A stretch of 64,000 nt of DNA. Origin: Paenibacillus_T sp033239625 (GTDB taxonomy: Bacteria; Bacillota; Bacilli; Paenibacillales; Paenibacillaceae). Where the stretch lies: positions 168,186-232,185 of the forward strand of contig NZ_BTCK01000005.1 of NCBI RefSeq assembly GCF_033239625.1, written 5' to 3'. The first letter of the stretch is position 1. Each line of letters starts with the position of its first letter. The notes under the pieces are model-generated. The model was not told the origin of the DNA and searched no databases. It worked only from the letters and a program-made list of their open reading frames with translations. Below are positions 16,784-25,509 of this stretch, one piece after another. Position numbers and translations under genes: made by a program.

Positions 16784-18019
16784 ATGGCAAAGCAAAAAAT
16801 CGTACTCGCCTACTCGGGCGGTCTGGACACTTCGGTTATCCTGAAATGGTTGAAAGAAACGTATGATGCAGAAATCATCGCGTTCACGGCTGATATCGGT
16901 CAAAAGGACGAGCTCGACGGTCTCGAGGCAAAAGCACTCGCAACAGGCGCATCCAAAGTTTACATCGACGACCTGCGCGACGAGTTCGCGCAAGACTTCA
17001 TCTACCCAATGTTCCAAGCTGGCGCATTGTATGAAGGTCAATATCTGCTCGGCACGTCGATCGCGCGTCCGCTCATCGCGAAGCGCATGGTTGACATCGC
17101 ACGCGCAGAAGGCGCTACGGCAATCGCGCACGGCGCTACGGGCAAAGGCAACGACCAAGTCCGTTTCGAGCTGACGGCTGCTGCCCTCGCTCCTGAGATC
17201 AGCGTAATCGCACCTTGGCGCAACGAAGAATTCCGCGCGGAATTCCCAGGCCGCGCCGAGATGATCGCATATGCAGAGAAACACGGCATTCCAGTAACGG
17301 CATCCGCTGCGAAGCCTTACTCGACAGACCGCAACCTGCTGCACATCAGCTTCGAGAGCGGCATGCTCGAGGATCCTTGGTTCGATCCAAGCGCTGACTC
17401 CGTTAAAGATATGTACGTTCTGAGCGTATCGCCTGAAGATGCGCCGGACCAATCCGAATATGTTGAACTGACGTTCGAGCAAGGCAACTGCGTAGCGATC
17501 AACGGCGAACAATTGAGTCCGCTTGGCGTTATGGAGAAGCTGAACGAGCTCGGCGGCAAGCACGGCATCGGCCGTGTCGACATGGTTGAGAACCGCTTCG
17601 TCGGCATGAAGAGCCGCGGCGTGTACGAGACGCCAGGCGGTACGATCCTGTTCACGGCTCACCGCAAAATGGAATCGCTCACGATGGACCGCGACGTTAT
17701 GCACCTTCGTGACGGTCTGATCGCGAAGTATGCTACGCTCGTATACAACGGCTTCTGGTTCGCGCCTGAGCGCCTTGCTCTGCAAGCGCTCGTAGCGGAA
17801 AGCCAGAAGAACGTAACAGGCGTTGTTCGCCTGAAGCTGTACAAAGGCAACGTAATCGGCGCTGGCGTTCAAAGCCCAGTGAGCCTGTACAACCCGGATA
17901 TCGCGACGATGGAAGCGGACCCTACGCAAGCCTATGACCAAGGCGACGCTACAGGCTTCATCCGTCTGAACGCGCTTCGTCTGAAAGTATCGTCCGGCGT
18001 AGAACAGAACCGTAAATAA
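16784..18019 (+). CDS. argG: Argininosuccinate synthase
   Basis: A 411-residue ATP-pyrophosphatase that condenses citrulline and aspartate to argininosuccinate. The PP-loop AYSGGLDTSV (9-18) is at the N-terminus. The citrulline-binding region includes HGATGKGNDQVRFEL near residue 115, and YSTDRNLLHISFE follows. Length is typical. A gaggag site precedes the ATG. An 83-base gap with a small hairpin separates it from argH. Confidence 0.97.
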   Translation: MAKQKIVLAYSGGLDTSVILKWLKETYDAEIIAFTADIGQKDELDGLEAKALATGASKVYIDDLRDEFAQDFIYPMFQAGALYEGQYLLGTSIARPLIAKRMVDIARAEGATAIAHGATGKGNDQVRFELTAAALAPEISVIAPWRNEEFRAEFPGRAEMIAYAEKHGIPVTASAAKPYSTDRNLLHISFESGMLEDPWFDPSADSVKDMYVLSVSPEDAPDQSEYVELTFEQGNCVAINGEQLSPLGVMEKLNELGGKHGIGRVDMVENRFVGMKSRGVYETPGGTILFTAHRKMESLTMDRDVMHLRDGLIAKYATLVYNGFWFAPERLALQALVAESQKNVTGVVRLKLYKGNVIGAGVQSPVSLYNPDIATMEADPTQAYDQGDATGFIRLNALRLKVSSGVEQNRK

Positions 18020-18039
18020 CTTTTACTTCAAAAATCAGG

Positions 18040-18068
18040 AATAAGGGTCTCATCAGCAGACTCTTATT
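18040..18068 (+). terminator. Weak hairpin between argG and argH
   Basis: aataagggtct pairs with agactcttatt (one wobble pair), followed by only a few T residues. It could reduce transcription into argH or protect the upstream message. Confidence 0.4.
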
Positions 18069-18102
18069 TCTGTGTATTAGGACATAGAGGAGTGTTTGAC
18101 TA

Positions 18103-19518
18103 GTGAGTAAATTATGGGGCGGCCGATTTACGAAGAAAACCGACCAACTGGTTGAGGAATATACAGCTTCGATTACGTTCGACAAAGAGCTGGCAGAAGA
18201 AGACGTACAAGGCAGTCTGGCGCATGTAACGATGCTCGGCAAGCAAGGCATTCTGCCTGCTGACGACGTGGATACGATCAAGGACGGTCTGCATCGCGTG
18301 CTGCAGCGCATCAAGCGCGGCGATTGGGAATATGCGATCGCTGACGAAGACATCCATATGAACATCGAGAAAGCGCTCATCGACGATATCGGGCCAGTCG
18401 GCGGCAAGCTGCATACGGGCCGCAGCCGTAACGACCAAGTCGCAACGGATATGCACCTGTACCTGCGCAAGCGCGTAGTCGAGTTCGTTGACCTTCTGCA
18501 AAAGCTGCAATCGGCGCTCTTGGAGCAAGCGAAAGCGAACCTCGATACCATCGTGCCGGGTTACACGCATCTTCAGCGTGCGCAGCCAATTCTGTTCGCT
18601 CATCATCTGATGGCGTACGTATCGATGTTCGGCCGCGACGCGGAGCGTCTGCAGGACAGCTACAAGCGCATCAACACGCTGCCGCTCGGCGCGGGTGCAC
18701 TCGCAGGAACGACGTTCCCGATCGACCGCCACTTCGTGGCGAAGCAGCTTGGCTTCGATCGCGTATACGAGAACAGCCTTGATGCCGTAAGCGACCGCGA
18801 CTTCATTCTGGAGTTCCTGTCGCATGCATCGATCATCATGATGCATCTGTCGCGCCTCTCCGAGGAGCTCATCCTCTGGTCGAGCACGGAATTCCGCTTT
18901 GTCGAGCTGGACGATGCCTTCTGCACAGGCAGCAGCATCATGCCGCAGAAGAAGAACCCGGACGTACCGGAGCTCGTTCGCGGTAAGACGGGCCGCGTGT
19001 ACGGCAACCTGATCGGTCTGCTGACGGTTCTGAAGTCGCTGCCGCTAGCGTACAACAAGGACATGCAGGAAGACAAAGAAGGCATGTTCGATACGGTTCG
19101 TACGCTGCAAGGCGCACTTCAGCTGTTCGCTCCGATGATTACGACGATGAAGGTGAACAAGGACGTTATGCGTCAAGCGGTCAACCAAGACTTCTCGAAC
19201 GCAACGGACATCGCCGACTTCCTCGTTAACAAAGGTCTGCCGTTCCGTCAAGCGCACGAAGTCATCGGCAAGACGGTATTGTACTGCATCCAGCAGAACA
19301 AATACCTGCTCGATCTGAGCCTCGAAGAATTCAAGCAATTCTCGCCGCTGTTCGACGATCGCATCTACGAAGTGCTGCAGCCAGTGAACGTTGTGAACGC
19401 CCGCAACGTATACGGCGGTACGGCTACGCCGCAAGTAACGGATGCGATTACCCGCGCAGAGCGTGAGCTCGATGCAACGGCAGCATGGGTAACCGAGTAT
19501 GCGGAGAAGAGCCGCTAA
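18103..19518 (+). CDS. argH: Argininosuccinate lyase
   Basis: A 471-residue member of the fumarase/aspartase superfamily that splits argininosuccinate into arginine and fumarate, the last step. The signature GSSIMPQKKNPD (about 276-287) with the catalytic flexible loop is intact, and the start SKLWGGRFTKKTD is typical. The start is a GTG with gaggag ten bases upstream. It closes the argCJBDFGH cluster and is followed by a terminator. Confidence 0.97.
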   Translation: MSKLWGGRFTKKTDQLVEEYTASITFDKELAEEDVQGSLAHVTMLGKQGILPADDVDTIKDGLHRVLQRIKRGDWEYAIADEDIHMNIEKALIDDIGPVGGKLHTGRSRNDQVATDMHLYLRKRVVEFVDLLQKLQSALLEQAKANLDTIVPGYTHLQRAQPILFAHHLMAYVSMFGRDAERLQDSYKRINTLPLGAGALAGTTFPIDRHFVAKQLGFDRVYENSLDAVSDRDFILEFLSHASIIMMHLSRLSEELILWSSTEFRFVELDDAFCTGSSIMPQKKNPDVPELVRGKTGRVYGNLIGLLTVLKSLPLAYNKDMQEDKEGMFDTVRTLQGALQLFAPMITTMKVNKDVMRQAVNQDFSNATDIADFLVNKGLPFRQAHEVIGKTVLYCIQQNKYLLDLSLEEFKQFSPLFDDRIYEVLQPVNVVNARNVYGGTATPQVTDAITRAERELDATAAWVTEYAEKSR

Positions 19519-19542
19519 TTTTAAACGATAGCATCATCCCCG

Positions 19543-19576
19543 AGCGCCTTGCCCATTCGGCAGGGTGCTTTTTTTG
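19543..19576 (+). terminator. Terminator of the arginine operon
   Basis: gagcgccttgcc pairs with ggcagggtgct (wobble pairs) and is followed by a run of T. Confidence 0.85.
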
Positions 19577-19690
19577 TAAGAATAGTACGAACGTATGTTC
19601 TCACAATAGGCGAATGTTGGTATAATGGCAGAACAGACAGCAGAACAGTCCAGAAGGCCCATTGTAGGCAGAGGCCTCCTAGAAGAGGAC

Positions 19691-19724
19691 GTTCAAAAAG
19701 TCCGCAAAACCGTTCTTTTTGAAC
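19691..19724 (+). other. Hairpin in the leader of the second toxin
   Basis: gttcaaaaag (19691-19700) and ctttttgaac (19715-19724) form a perfect 10-bp stem 24 bases before the toxin start. The same arms bound the element at 20562-20658. Confidence 0.5.
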
Positions 19725-19747
19725 TCGAGCTAGAAGGGGGTGTGAGG

Positions 19748-19831
19748 ATGGAAGTGTATCAGGCGTTGACGCTTATGATCTCGTTCGCGATGCTCGTGGT
19801 GACGGTGCTTGCCTTTCATAAGAAGAAGTAG
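19748..19831 (+). CDS. Putative holin-like toxin (type I toxin), 27 aa
   Basis: A 27-residue peptide with start MEVYQALTLMISFAM, one hydrophobic helix (about residues 6-22) and a basic end HKKK. It follows the same plan as the peptide at 9369-9455 and matches the small holin-like toxins of Bacillales. aaggggg lies seven bases before this ATG, so I prefer it to a 68-residue reading from 19625, whose first 41 residues cross a hairpin and look unstructured. A stem-loop at 19887-19912 probably ends the message. No clear antitoxin promoter is visible on the minus strand; a TATAAA at 19907-19912 with a poor -35 is the only hint. Confidence 0.7.
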   Translation: MEVYQALTLMISFAMLVVTVLAFHKKK

Positions 19832-20434
19832 GCCGCTGCCCGTGCTCGCGCATCGGTCTGCCTTTAAGCTGTTGTACAAGCCTGACGAGCGGCTTCGCCC
19901 GCCGCTCTTTATACTCGGCTCACCTAATTTTTGGATTTCGTCTCTTGCCGTATTGCCATCAAGACGAGGAAGTGTTAAGATGGAACCACTTTAAGCGAGT
20001 GCTTAGAGCTGAGAAGCTAATTATGATTGGTCTATACCAGGGCCTTATTCTTAGGAGGTATCCAACTCGATATCATGTGGAACTAATTCATTGTCGTTTA
20101 TGAAATTCGAATAAACTACGACAACGAGCTTTGCTTATGGCGGAGCGGATTAGGGATACGTGTGTCTGTTGGAGATTACTCCTTGCCGATATTGCATCAA
20201 TAATACGGTCTATTTCGTGCTAGGTTAACGCCTCTGTACGAACGACAATCCAAGATTGTATAAGTCTCATCTTATGCTTGGACTTGGATTTCTCAAGAAT
20301 GAAACGAATGGCGCCGTTCCAAGAACGACGATGGGCGTTTCACCTTGGGGGACAGTATGTTTTTGCGCAGCTTCTGCTGCCTATATTTAGGCAAGAGGCC
20401 GGCATCCAACCAAACACCTATATCCGTCTATCCG

Positions 20435-20463
20435 AGCCGTGAGCGATATGCTTGCGGCTTTTT
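20435..20463 (+). terminator. Terminator within the ABC-F leader region
   Basis: agccgtgagc pairs with gcttgcggct (two wobble pairs) and is followed by ttttt. It ends 230 bases before the ABC-F start and could act as an attenuator if transcription begins near 20259-20264 (TATAAG). Confidence 0.6.
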
Positions 20464-20561
20464 GATATTCATCAAAGCTCATATCCATCTAAGCATAAGG
20501 TTTCACCTTGGTTAGTTGTCAGCATTCGAATGTCATTGCCCTTGTCAGTATTAGAATGGGT

Positions 20562-20658
20562 GTTCAAAAAGTTCGGTTGTCAGCACCGAGAAGGTTCAAG
20601 ATTCGACGCCGAGTATGCTTCTTGTCATGCTTCGTGATCACAAGTGGACTTTTTGAAC
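20562..20658. repeat. 97-bp element with 11-bp terminal inverted repeats
   Basis: The ends gttcaaaaagt (20562-20572) and actttttgaac (20648-20658) are perfect inverted repeats. Inside are smaller hairpins (tcggt...accga; cttgt...acaag). It is either a small repetitive element or a leader RNA fold of the ABC-F gene. No target-site duplication is visible. Confidence 0.5.
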
Positions 20659-20693
20659 TGCCTCTAAAAATAGAGAACAAAGCGGGGATGCAT

Positions 20694-22526
20694 ATGACAA
20701 CTATTATTAGCGTTCGTAATTTAAAGAAAAGCTTCGGCGACCATACGGTGTTAAGCGGCATTAACTTTGACATAGCTGAAGGAGAACGGATCGGTCTCGT
20801 TGGCATGAACGGTGCAGGCAAGACGACGCTTGCGAATCTGCTGTTCGGCGGACTTCAGCCCGACAGCGGGATGATTCGGGCACATCGCTCGAACCTGAAT
20901 ATCGGTTACCTCTTGCAATCGACCTCTTATACGGTCCACACGTTTGCTGGCATGGGCGCGATGAGCGGCGATCAAGATGGGCATAGCGATACAGAACGAT
21001 TCCTCGAACTGACGAGCCAGCTTGGCTTATCGAAGGTTCGCCATTGGGATGAGAATCGTTTCGACGGTCTAAGCGGCGGCGAGAAGACGAAGTTGGCAAT
21101 CGCCGATATCTGGGCATCGAAGCCTGATGTGCTGCTGCTCGACGAACCAACGAATCATCTTGATCTGCAAGGCGTGGAATGGCTCATTGACGAGCTCGCG
21201 AAATTCGAAGGTACCGTTATCGTAATCTCTCATGATCGGCATTTCCTCGACCGTGCGACGAAGCGCACGATTGAAATCGACGAAGGGGCCTTGACGAACT
21301 ACCCGGGCAACTACACGTATTACCGCGAGGAGAAGGCTCGTCGTTATGCCAGCCAACTGCATCATTATATCGAGCAGACCAAATATGAGCGGAAGATTCA
21401 CGAGGAGATCAATCGATTGAAGCAGTGGTCCGACAAGGCGCACCGCGAGGCTGGCAAGGTTGGCAAAATGGCCGAGATGCGAGGCGTCAAAGAGTTCTAC
21501 CGGACGAAGGCGAAGAAGATGGATCAGCAGATCAAATCGCGGATTCATCGGCTCGAGAAGATCGACCTGGAAGGCGTGAAGAAGCCGAAGGAAGAAGCGG
21601 AGGTTCGCTTCGAGTGGGATCAGCCGGCGAAGCGGGGACGGCGCATCATTGAGGCGCTTCAGCTTCGGAAGTCGTTCGGCGAGCGGACGTTGTTCGACGA
21701 CAGCTCCTTCTTCGTACAGCGCGGAGAGCGTATCGGACTGCTTGGCCCGAACGGCTGCGGCAAGACGACGCTGCTGCGAATGATGACTGGCCAAGAGACG
21801 GCGGATGCAGGCCGCATGTGGGTCAGTCCGGCTGCGAGCATTGCTTACTTGACGCAGGATGTATCCGATCTGAAGCCGAATCAGACGGTTGTGGCGATGA
21901 TTGAGGATGCGTTCCCGAATCGTGAACAGCAGAGCGAGGTGCGTACCATGCTTGCCAACATGGGCCTGGACGAATCCGTACTCCGCCGTTCGATCGGAGA
22001 CTTGAGCCTCGGCGAGCGGACGCGCGTGAAGCTGGCGCGGCTTATTATGCAGGAGCACGATGTGCTTATTCTCGACGAGCCGACCAACCATCTTGATCTG
22101 CCGAGCCGGGAACAGCTGGAGCAAGCGCTCGTTGACTACGACGGTACGCTGCTGGTCGTCTCTCATGACCGCTACTTCGTCGAACGAATCTGCGACAAGC
22201 TGCTCGTATTTAACAACGGGACCATCAGCAAGCAGGAGAGCGGGCTCAAGGAGTACACGGAGAAGCTTGCGCAGAACGAGCCGGATGACACGAAGGCTGC
22301 ACCTTCATCTTCCGCTTCTGCCTCCGCTTCTGCCTCCGCTTCAACAGGATCAACTTCCGCCATGAGCAAGGAAGAGCGCAAGGAGCAGCTCATGCTGCTC
22401 GATAACCAAATCGCCTATGTGCTCGGCGAGCTGGCGAAGCATGTCCAAGGCGATAGCCGCTATGCGGAGCTCGACGCAGAGTTTCGCGAGCTGGCGGCGC
22501 GCAAGCGTGAATTGCAGCAGAAGTAA
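20694..22526 (+). CDS. ABC-F family ribosomal-protection-type ATPase
   Basis: A 610-residue soluble protein with two ABC ATPase domains and no membrane segments. Walker A motifs are GMNGAGKTT (37-45) and GPNGCGKTT (near 352). LSGGEKTKL and LSLGERTRV are the signatures, and both LDEPTNHLD motifs are present. The linker near residues 230-310 is long and basic (KKMDQQIKSRIHRLEK), as in ABC-F proteins that reach into the ribosomal exit site. A Ser/Ala-rich stretch (SASASAS) near residue 540 precedes a C-terminal coiled coil. It could protect against peptidyl-transferase antibiotics (VmlR/Vga/Lsa-like) or be a housekeeping translation factor; the sequence alone cannot decide. I chose the ATG at 20694 because MTTIISVRNLKKSFG is where the domain begins. 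Confidence 0.85.
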   Translation: MTTIISVRNLKKSFGDHTVLSGINFDIAEGERIGLVGMNGAGKTTLANLLFGGLQPDSGMIRAHRSNLNIGYLLQSTSYTVHTFAGMGAMSGDQDGHSDTERFLELTSQLGLSKVRHWDENRFDGLSGGEKTKLAIADIWASKPDVLLLDEPTNHLDLQGVEWLIDELAKFEGTVIVISHDRHFLDRATKRTIEIDEGALTNYPGNYTYYREEKARRYASQLHHYIEQTKYERKIHEEINRLKQWSDKAHREAGKVGKMAEMRGVKEFYRTKAKKMDQQIKSRIHRLEKIDLEGVKKPKEEAEVRFEWDQPAKRGRRIIEALQLRKSFGERTLFDDSSFFVQRGERIGLLGPNGCGKTTLLRMMTGQETADAGRMWVSPAASIAYLTQDVSDLKPNQTVVAMIEDAFPNREQQSEVRTMLANMGLDESVLRRSIGDLSLGERTRVKLARLIMQEHDVLILDEPTNHLDLPSREQLEQALVDYDGTLLVVSHDRYFVERICDKLLVFNNGTISKQESGLKEYTEKLAQNEPDDTKAAPSSSASASASASASTGSTSAMSKEERKEQLMLLDNQIAYVLGELAKHVQGDSRYAELDAEFRELAARKRELQQK

Positions 22527-22880
22527 TTCACCCTGATGGTTAAATAAGTGTGGATCACTCCCGCTTAATCGTAAGCATACACTTAAGCAGGAGATTTAAG
22601 CGTACCGAAATCACACTTAGCGTTCCTGCCAAGCTAATTATCAACAGTCAATACCGATTAGGTGGGGATGAGCCTCACTTATCGGATTAGATGCGGGCGG
22701 TATAGTTCGATAGGTGTGGTTCAGCCACGCTTAGAAACAGGCACTCACGCAGCTCGGATGAGCGGGTCGCAAACGTGATTCACCATGACCTTAATTCCTT
22801 TCGCTATTCACCACAAAGCAGCCGCCCGCACGTAAGTGCCTGGGCGGCTGCTGTTTTGTATATTAAACAAACTTGAATCC
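22527..22880. other. 354-base convergent intergenic region with inverted repeats
   Basis: No gene is seen. taagtgt (22545) pairs with acactta (ending 22585). A 20-base word gtgtggatcactcccgctta recurs near 22717 as gtgtggttcagccacgctta (16 of 20 bases the same). The bidirectional terminator is at the right end. Confidence 0.4.
22817..22858 (+). terminator. Terminator between ABC-F and VanW genes
   Basis: Perfect 11-bp stem agcagccgccc/gggcggctgct followed by gtttt. It lies between two convergent genes and may serve both. Confidence 0.85.
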
Positions 22881-24368
22881 TTAAGCGCTAGGAGCCTGAA
22901 CTCCTAAGCCATCCTCGATAATCGGCGTTTGCTCAGCGTCGTTCGGCGCGCCAGGGCCTAGTTTTTTGCTTGGCTCCGTACCTTTGCCGATGTTGACGAG
23001 CGTCGGCTGAGCATTGTATTTATCCTTCGACAGCCTCTCCCGCGATACAACCTCTCCATCACGTACGAGCGTGCGATACGTCTCTACTACATATCCTTGC
23101 TTGCCTTGCTGCGTAATAAGGCGTCCGCCCGGCGGCAGCGCGTCACTGACTGTTTCCTTGATCGTCGGTTCAATCGTACTGGTCGTAATCGACTCGATAT
23201 CATAGCGGACGTTATCCGGCATCGTGCCGAAAAGCTTCACCGTCAGCTTGCGGTCTTCGACGACGGTGCGGATAATAAGATACTTGCCCGTCGTATTCTT
23301 GAAGCGGAAGTCGATCGCGCCGCTTGCGAACGTCGCATCCTGACCGATCGGCAGGTACGATACCGGAAGCGAGTGGTTGCGCCGCTCGACGATATCTAGA
23401 CCAGCGCGGATGACGGCGTTATACAGTGTACTGGACACTTGGCAGATGCCGCCGCCGATCCCTGGAACGAGCTTGCCGTTCTGGATGACAGGCGCTTCGC
23501 GGTAGCCATACTCCTTTTCCGTGGCGGCAACGATCTTGCCATAGCTGAACACCTCGTCAGGCGCAAGCTCGACATCGTTCAGTACTTTCGCAGTCGACGT
23601 GACATTAAAGGCGCGTCCTTCCGCGCTCGTCGCGAAGTCGGTCGTGAATGACATAATCATTCGGTCAATGCCTTGGGCCTTGAGCTTCTCCAAAGTGAAT
23701 TCGGGTTCGACGGTCTTGATCGGAAGCGGGAGATGCAGCTCGCGCGTCGGCAATGCATCCAGATCGGCTGCCAGTACGGCCGTGGACGTCTTGGCTTCTT
23801 CGATCCACGGATCGACTTGTTCGTGCAGAACATCATAGTCGATGCGATAAGCGTTGCTGGAAGGCGTGTAGACGACCCGGTCGTTGGCTGTAATGACGCG
23901 AGTAGCATTGGTCGGCGCGCTGGCGTCGATCCAGCCCCATTCCTTGTGAATGGCATCGTCGAACACCTGCTGATCAGAGGAGTAGTTAACGGTCAGCGTC
24001 TTCTCGAAGGAATGGCGATAGCGCGCGCGATCGATGAGGCTGCCCTCCTGAAGCTTCTTCAACGCAGCAATCGCCGCTTCTGCATCTGCATGGTTGCCGA
24101 GCTCCTCAAGCGTCCAAGTCTTCGAGTCGGTTGATTCCAATGCTTCATTGGCAAGAACGACGACTTTCTGCTGTTCCCATAGATCCACATATTGCGATAA
24201 CAGGCTGGCCGCTTCGTCGACCTCCATCCCGCCGAGCGGAATGCCGCCTGCCGTAACATCCTCCGGAACTTTCGAATCGCTCGCATACAGCCATACCGCT
24301 CCCCAGCCGGCAGAAGCAACCAGCAGTAAGCCCAGCACAACGATGAACACCACATGGATACGTTTCAT
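22881..24368 (-). CDS. VanW-family exported protein with G5-like domain
   Basis: A 495-residue protein with one N-terminal membrane helix (about residues 5-25, VVFIVVLGLLLVASAG) and the rest outside. A YoaR-like peptidoglycan-binding-type region covers about residues 40-230. The VanW core follows, with GGGICQVSSTLYNAVI and RRNHSLPVSYLP, and a G5-like strand region sits near residues 400-460. VanW proteins occur with vancomycin-resistance genes and as lone cell-wall genes, but their reaction is unknown; no other van genes are nearby. I start at the ATG complementary to 24366-24368, with gggagg about 12 bases upstream. A longer frame to 24440 adds 24 residues without a signal-like character. 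Confidence 0.8.
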   Translation of the reverse strand: MKRIHVVFIVVLGLLLVASAGWGAVWLYASDSKVPEDVTAGGIPLGGMEVDEAASLLSQYVDLWEQQKVVVLANEALESTDSKTWTLEELGNHADAEAAIAALKKLQEGSLIDRARYRHSFEKTLTVNYSSDQQVFDDAIHKEWGWIDASAPTNATRVITANDRVVYTPSSNAYRIDYDVLHEQVDPWIEEAKTSTAVLAADLDALPTRELHLPLPIKTVEPEFTLEKLKAQGIDRMIMSFTTDFATSAEGRAFNVTSTAKVLNDVELAPDEVFSYGKIVAATEKEYGYREAPVIQNGKLVPGIGGGICQVSSTLYNAVIRAGLDIVERRNHSLPVSYLPIGQDATFASGAIDFRFKNTTGKYLIIRTVVEDRKLTVKLFGTMPDNVRYDIESITTSTIEPTIKETVSDALPPGGRLITQQGKQGYVVETYRTLVRDGEVVSRERLSKDKYNAQPTLVNIGKGTEPSKKLGPGAPNDAEQTPIIEDGLGVQAPSA

Positions 24369-24822
24369 TCCTTGTTTGCTCCTCCCACAGTTCCTGAACA
24401 AGTGCATCAGCACAGCCAGGTTCTCATTCTTCTTCCACACTCATTTGCACTGCTGACAGACCGGAACGCCTACCTTGCACCCTTCGATTCATGCCGCATT
24501 AACCGCTTCGAACGAAGCGATTCGCTCATCCTAACAGCCCCCTAAACATTGGATAAATGTAAGACGCATGGACAAGTTCGGAAGTTACGGTAATTAAGGG
24601 CTTCTTCGCCTAAAAATATGGTAAAGTCTTCAAGCTTGTCCCCTTGTTCATGAAATCAATTCAACCCTTACGGAGCCGCGGGATCGACGTTTTCCGCGCT
24701 GTACAGATGTCGAACGGGTTTCACATTAGAATTGTTAAAAACTCGGAATGTGACGGGATTTAAGAGGATTTCGCATATTCCTGTCGAAATACTAGCGTCG
24801 ACAACTTACAGGATGTGATAAC
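24369..24822. other. 454-base divergent intergenic region (VanW / ftsE)
   Basis: This gap must hold the promoters of both flanking genes, but I see no consensus pair I would call. Palindromes are cgcttcgaacgaagcg (24504-24519, perfect) and tgtcga...tcgaca (24782-24803), the latter 20 bases before ftsE. Confidence 0.5.
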
Positions 24823-25509
24823 GTGATTGAAATGCAGGATATCTGGAAGACGTATGCGGATGGCACTCACGCGCTCCGCGGCGTCTCTGTACGAATAGAT
24901 CGCAACGATTTCGTTTACCTTGTCGGTCCGTCCGGTGCGGGCAAATCGACGTTTATGAAGCTGATCTATCGTGAGGAAGTGCCTACTAAGGGTCAAATCT
25001 CGGTCAATGGCTTCAACATTGGCAAGCTCAAGCCGCGCAAAATTCCATATGTACGCCGGAATATCGGGGTCATTTTCCAAGACTTCCGACTGCTGCAGAA
25101 GATGACCGTTTTCGAAAATATCGCTTTCGCCATGGAAGTTATCGAAGCGCCGAAGAAGCTTATTCGCAAGCGCACGATGGAGGTCATCGAGCTTGTCGGC
25201 CTCAAGGGCAAGCACAACAGCCTGCCGACGCAGCTGTCGGGCGGCGAGCAGCAGCGCGTCGCAATCGCGCGCGCCATCATTAACAATCCGTCCGTTATCG
25301 TAGCGGACGAACCGACAGGCAATCTTGATCCCGAGACGTCATGGGGCATTATGAATTTGCTTGAAGAGATTAATTTCCGCGGTGCAACGATCATTATGGC
25401 GACGCATAACCGTGAAATCGTCAACTCGCTCCGTAAACGCGTAATTGCTATCGAGAATGGCGAAATCGTACGCGATGAGGCAAGAGGGGAGTACGGTTAT
25501 GAAATTTAG
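24823..25509 (+). CDS. ftsE: Cell division ABC transporter ATPase FtsE
   Basis: A 228-residue ABC ATPase. Walker A GPSGAGKST is at 35-43, the signature LSGGEQQRVAIARA near 137, and Walker B VADEPTGNLDPETS near 160. With FtsX it does not pump a substrate but transmits ATP hydrolysis across the membrane to switch on a peptidoglycan hydrolase. The start is a GTG after aggatgtg. Its stop overlaps the ftsX start by 11 bases, so the two are translationally coupled. Confidence 0.96.
   Translation: MIEMQDIWKTYADGTHALRGVSVRIDRNDFVYLVGPSGAGKSTFMKLIYREEVPTKGQISVNGFNIGKLKPRKIPYVRRNIGVIFQDFRLLQKMTVFENIAFAMEVIEAPKKLIRKRTMEVIELVGLKGKHNSLPTQLSGGEQQRVAIARAIINNPSVIVADEPTGNLDPETSWGIMNLLEEINFRGATIIMATHNREIVNSLRKRVIAIENGEIVRDEARGEYGYEI

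Larger units (their letters stand above)
19832..20693 (+). other. 862-base hairpin-rich intergenic region and ABC-F leader
   Basis: No well-supported gene lies here. Hairpins in order are gagcggc/gccgctc (19887-19907), ttgtcgt/acgacaa (20091-20124), ccaag...cttgg (20249-20280), gaaacg/cgtttc (20301-20341), a T-tailed stem at 20435-20463, and the 11-bp inverted-repeat element at 20562-20658. An aggagg at 20053-20058 has no proper start codon after it. A 47-codon frame from 20299 to 20442 ends with its TGA inside the 20435 terminator stem, but has no ribosome-binding site. Confidence 0.5.

Noticed and set aside
20508..20693. Extended N-terminus for the ABC-F protein
   Set aside because: The extra 62 residues come from the inverted-repeat element. 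The ABC domain begins normally at the ATG at 20694.
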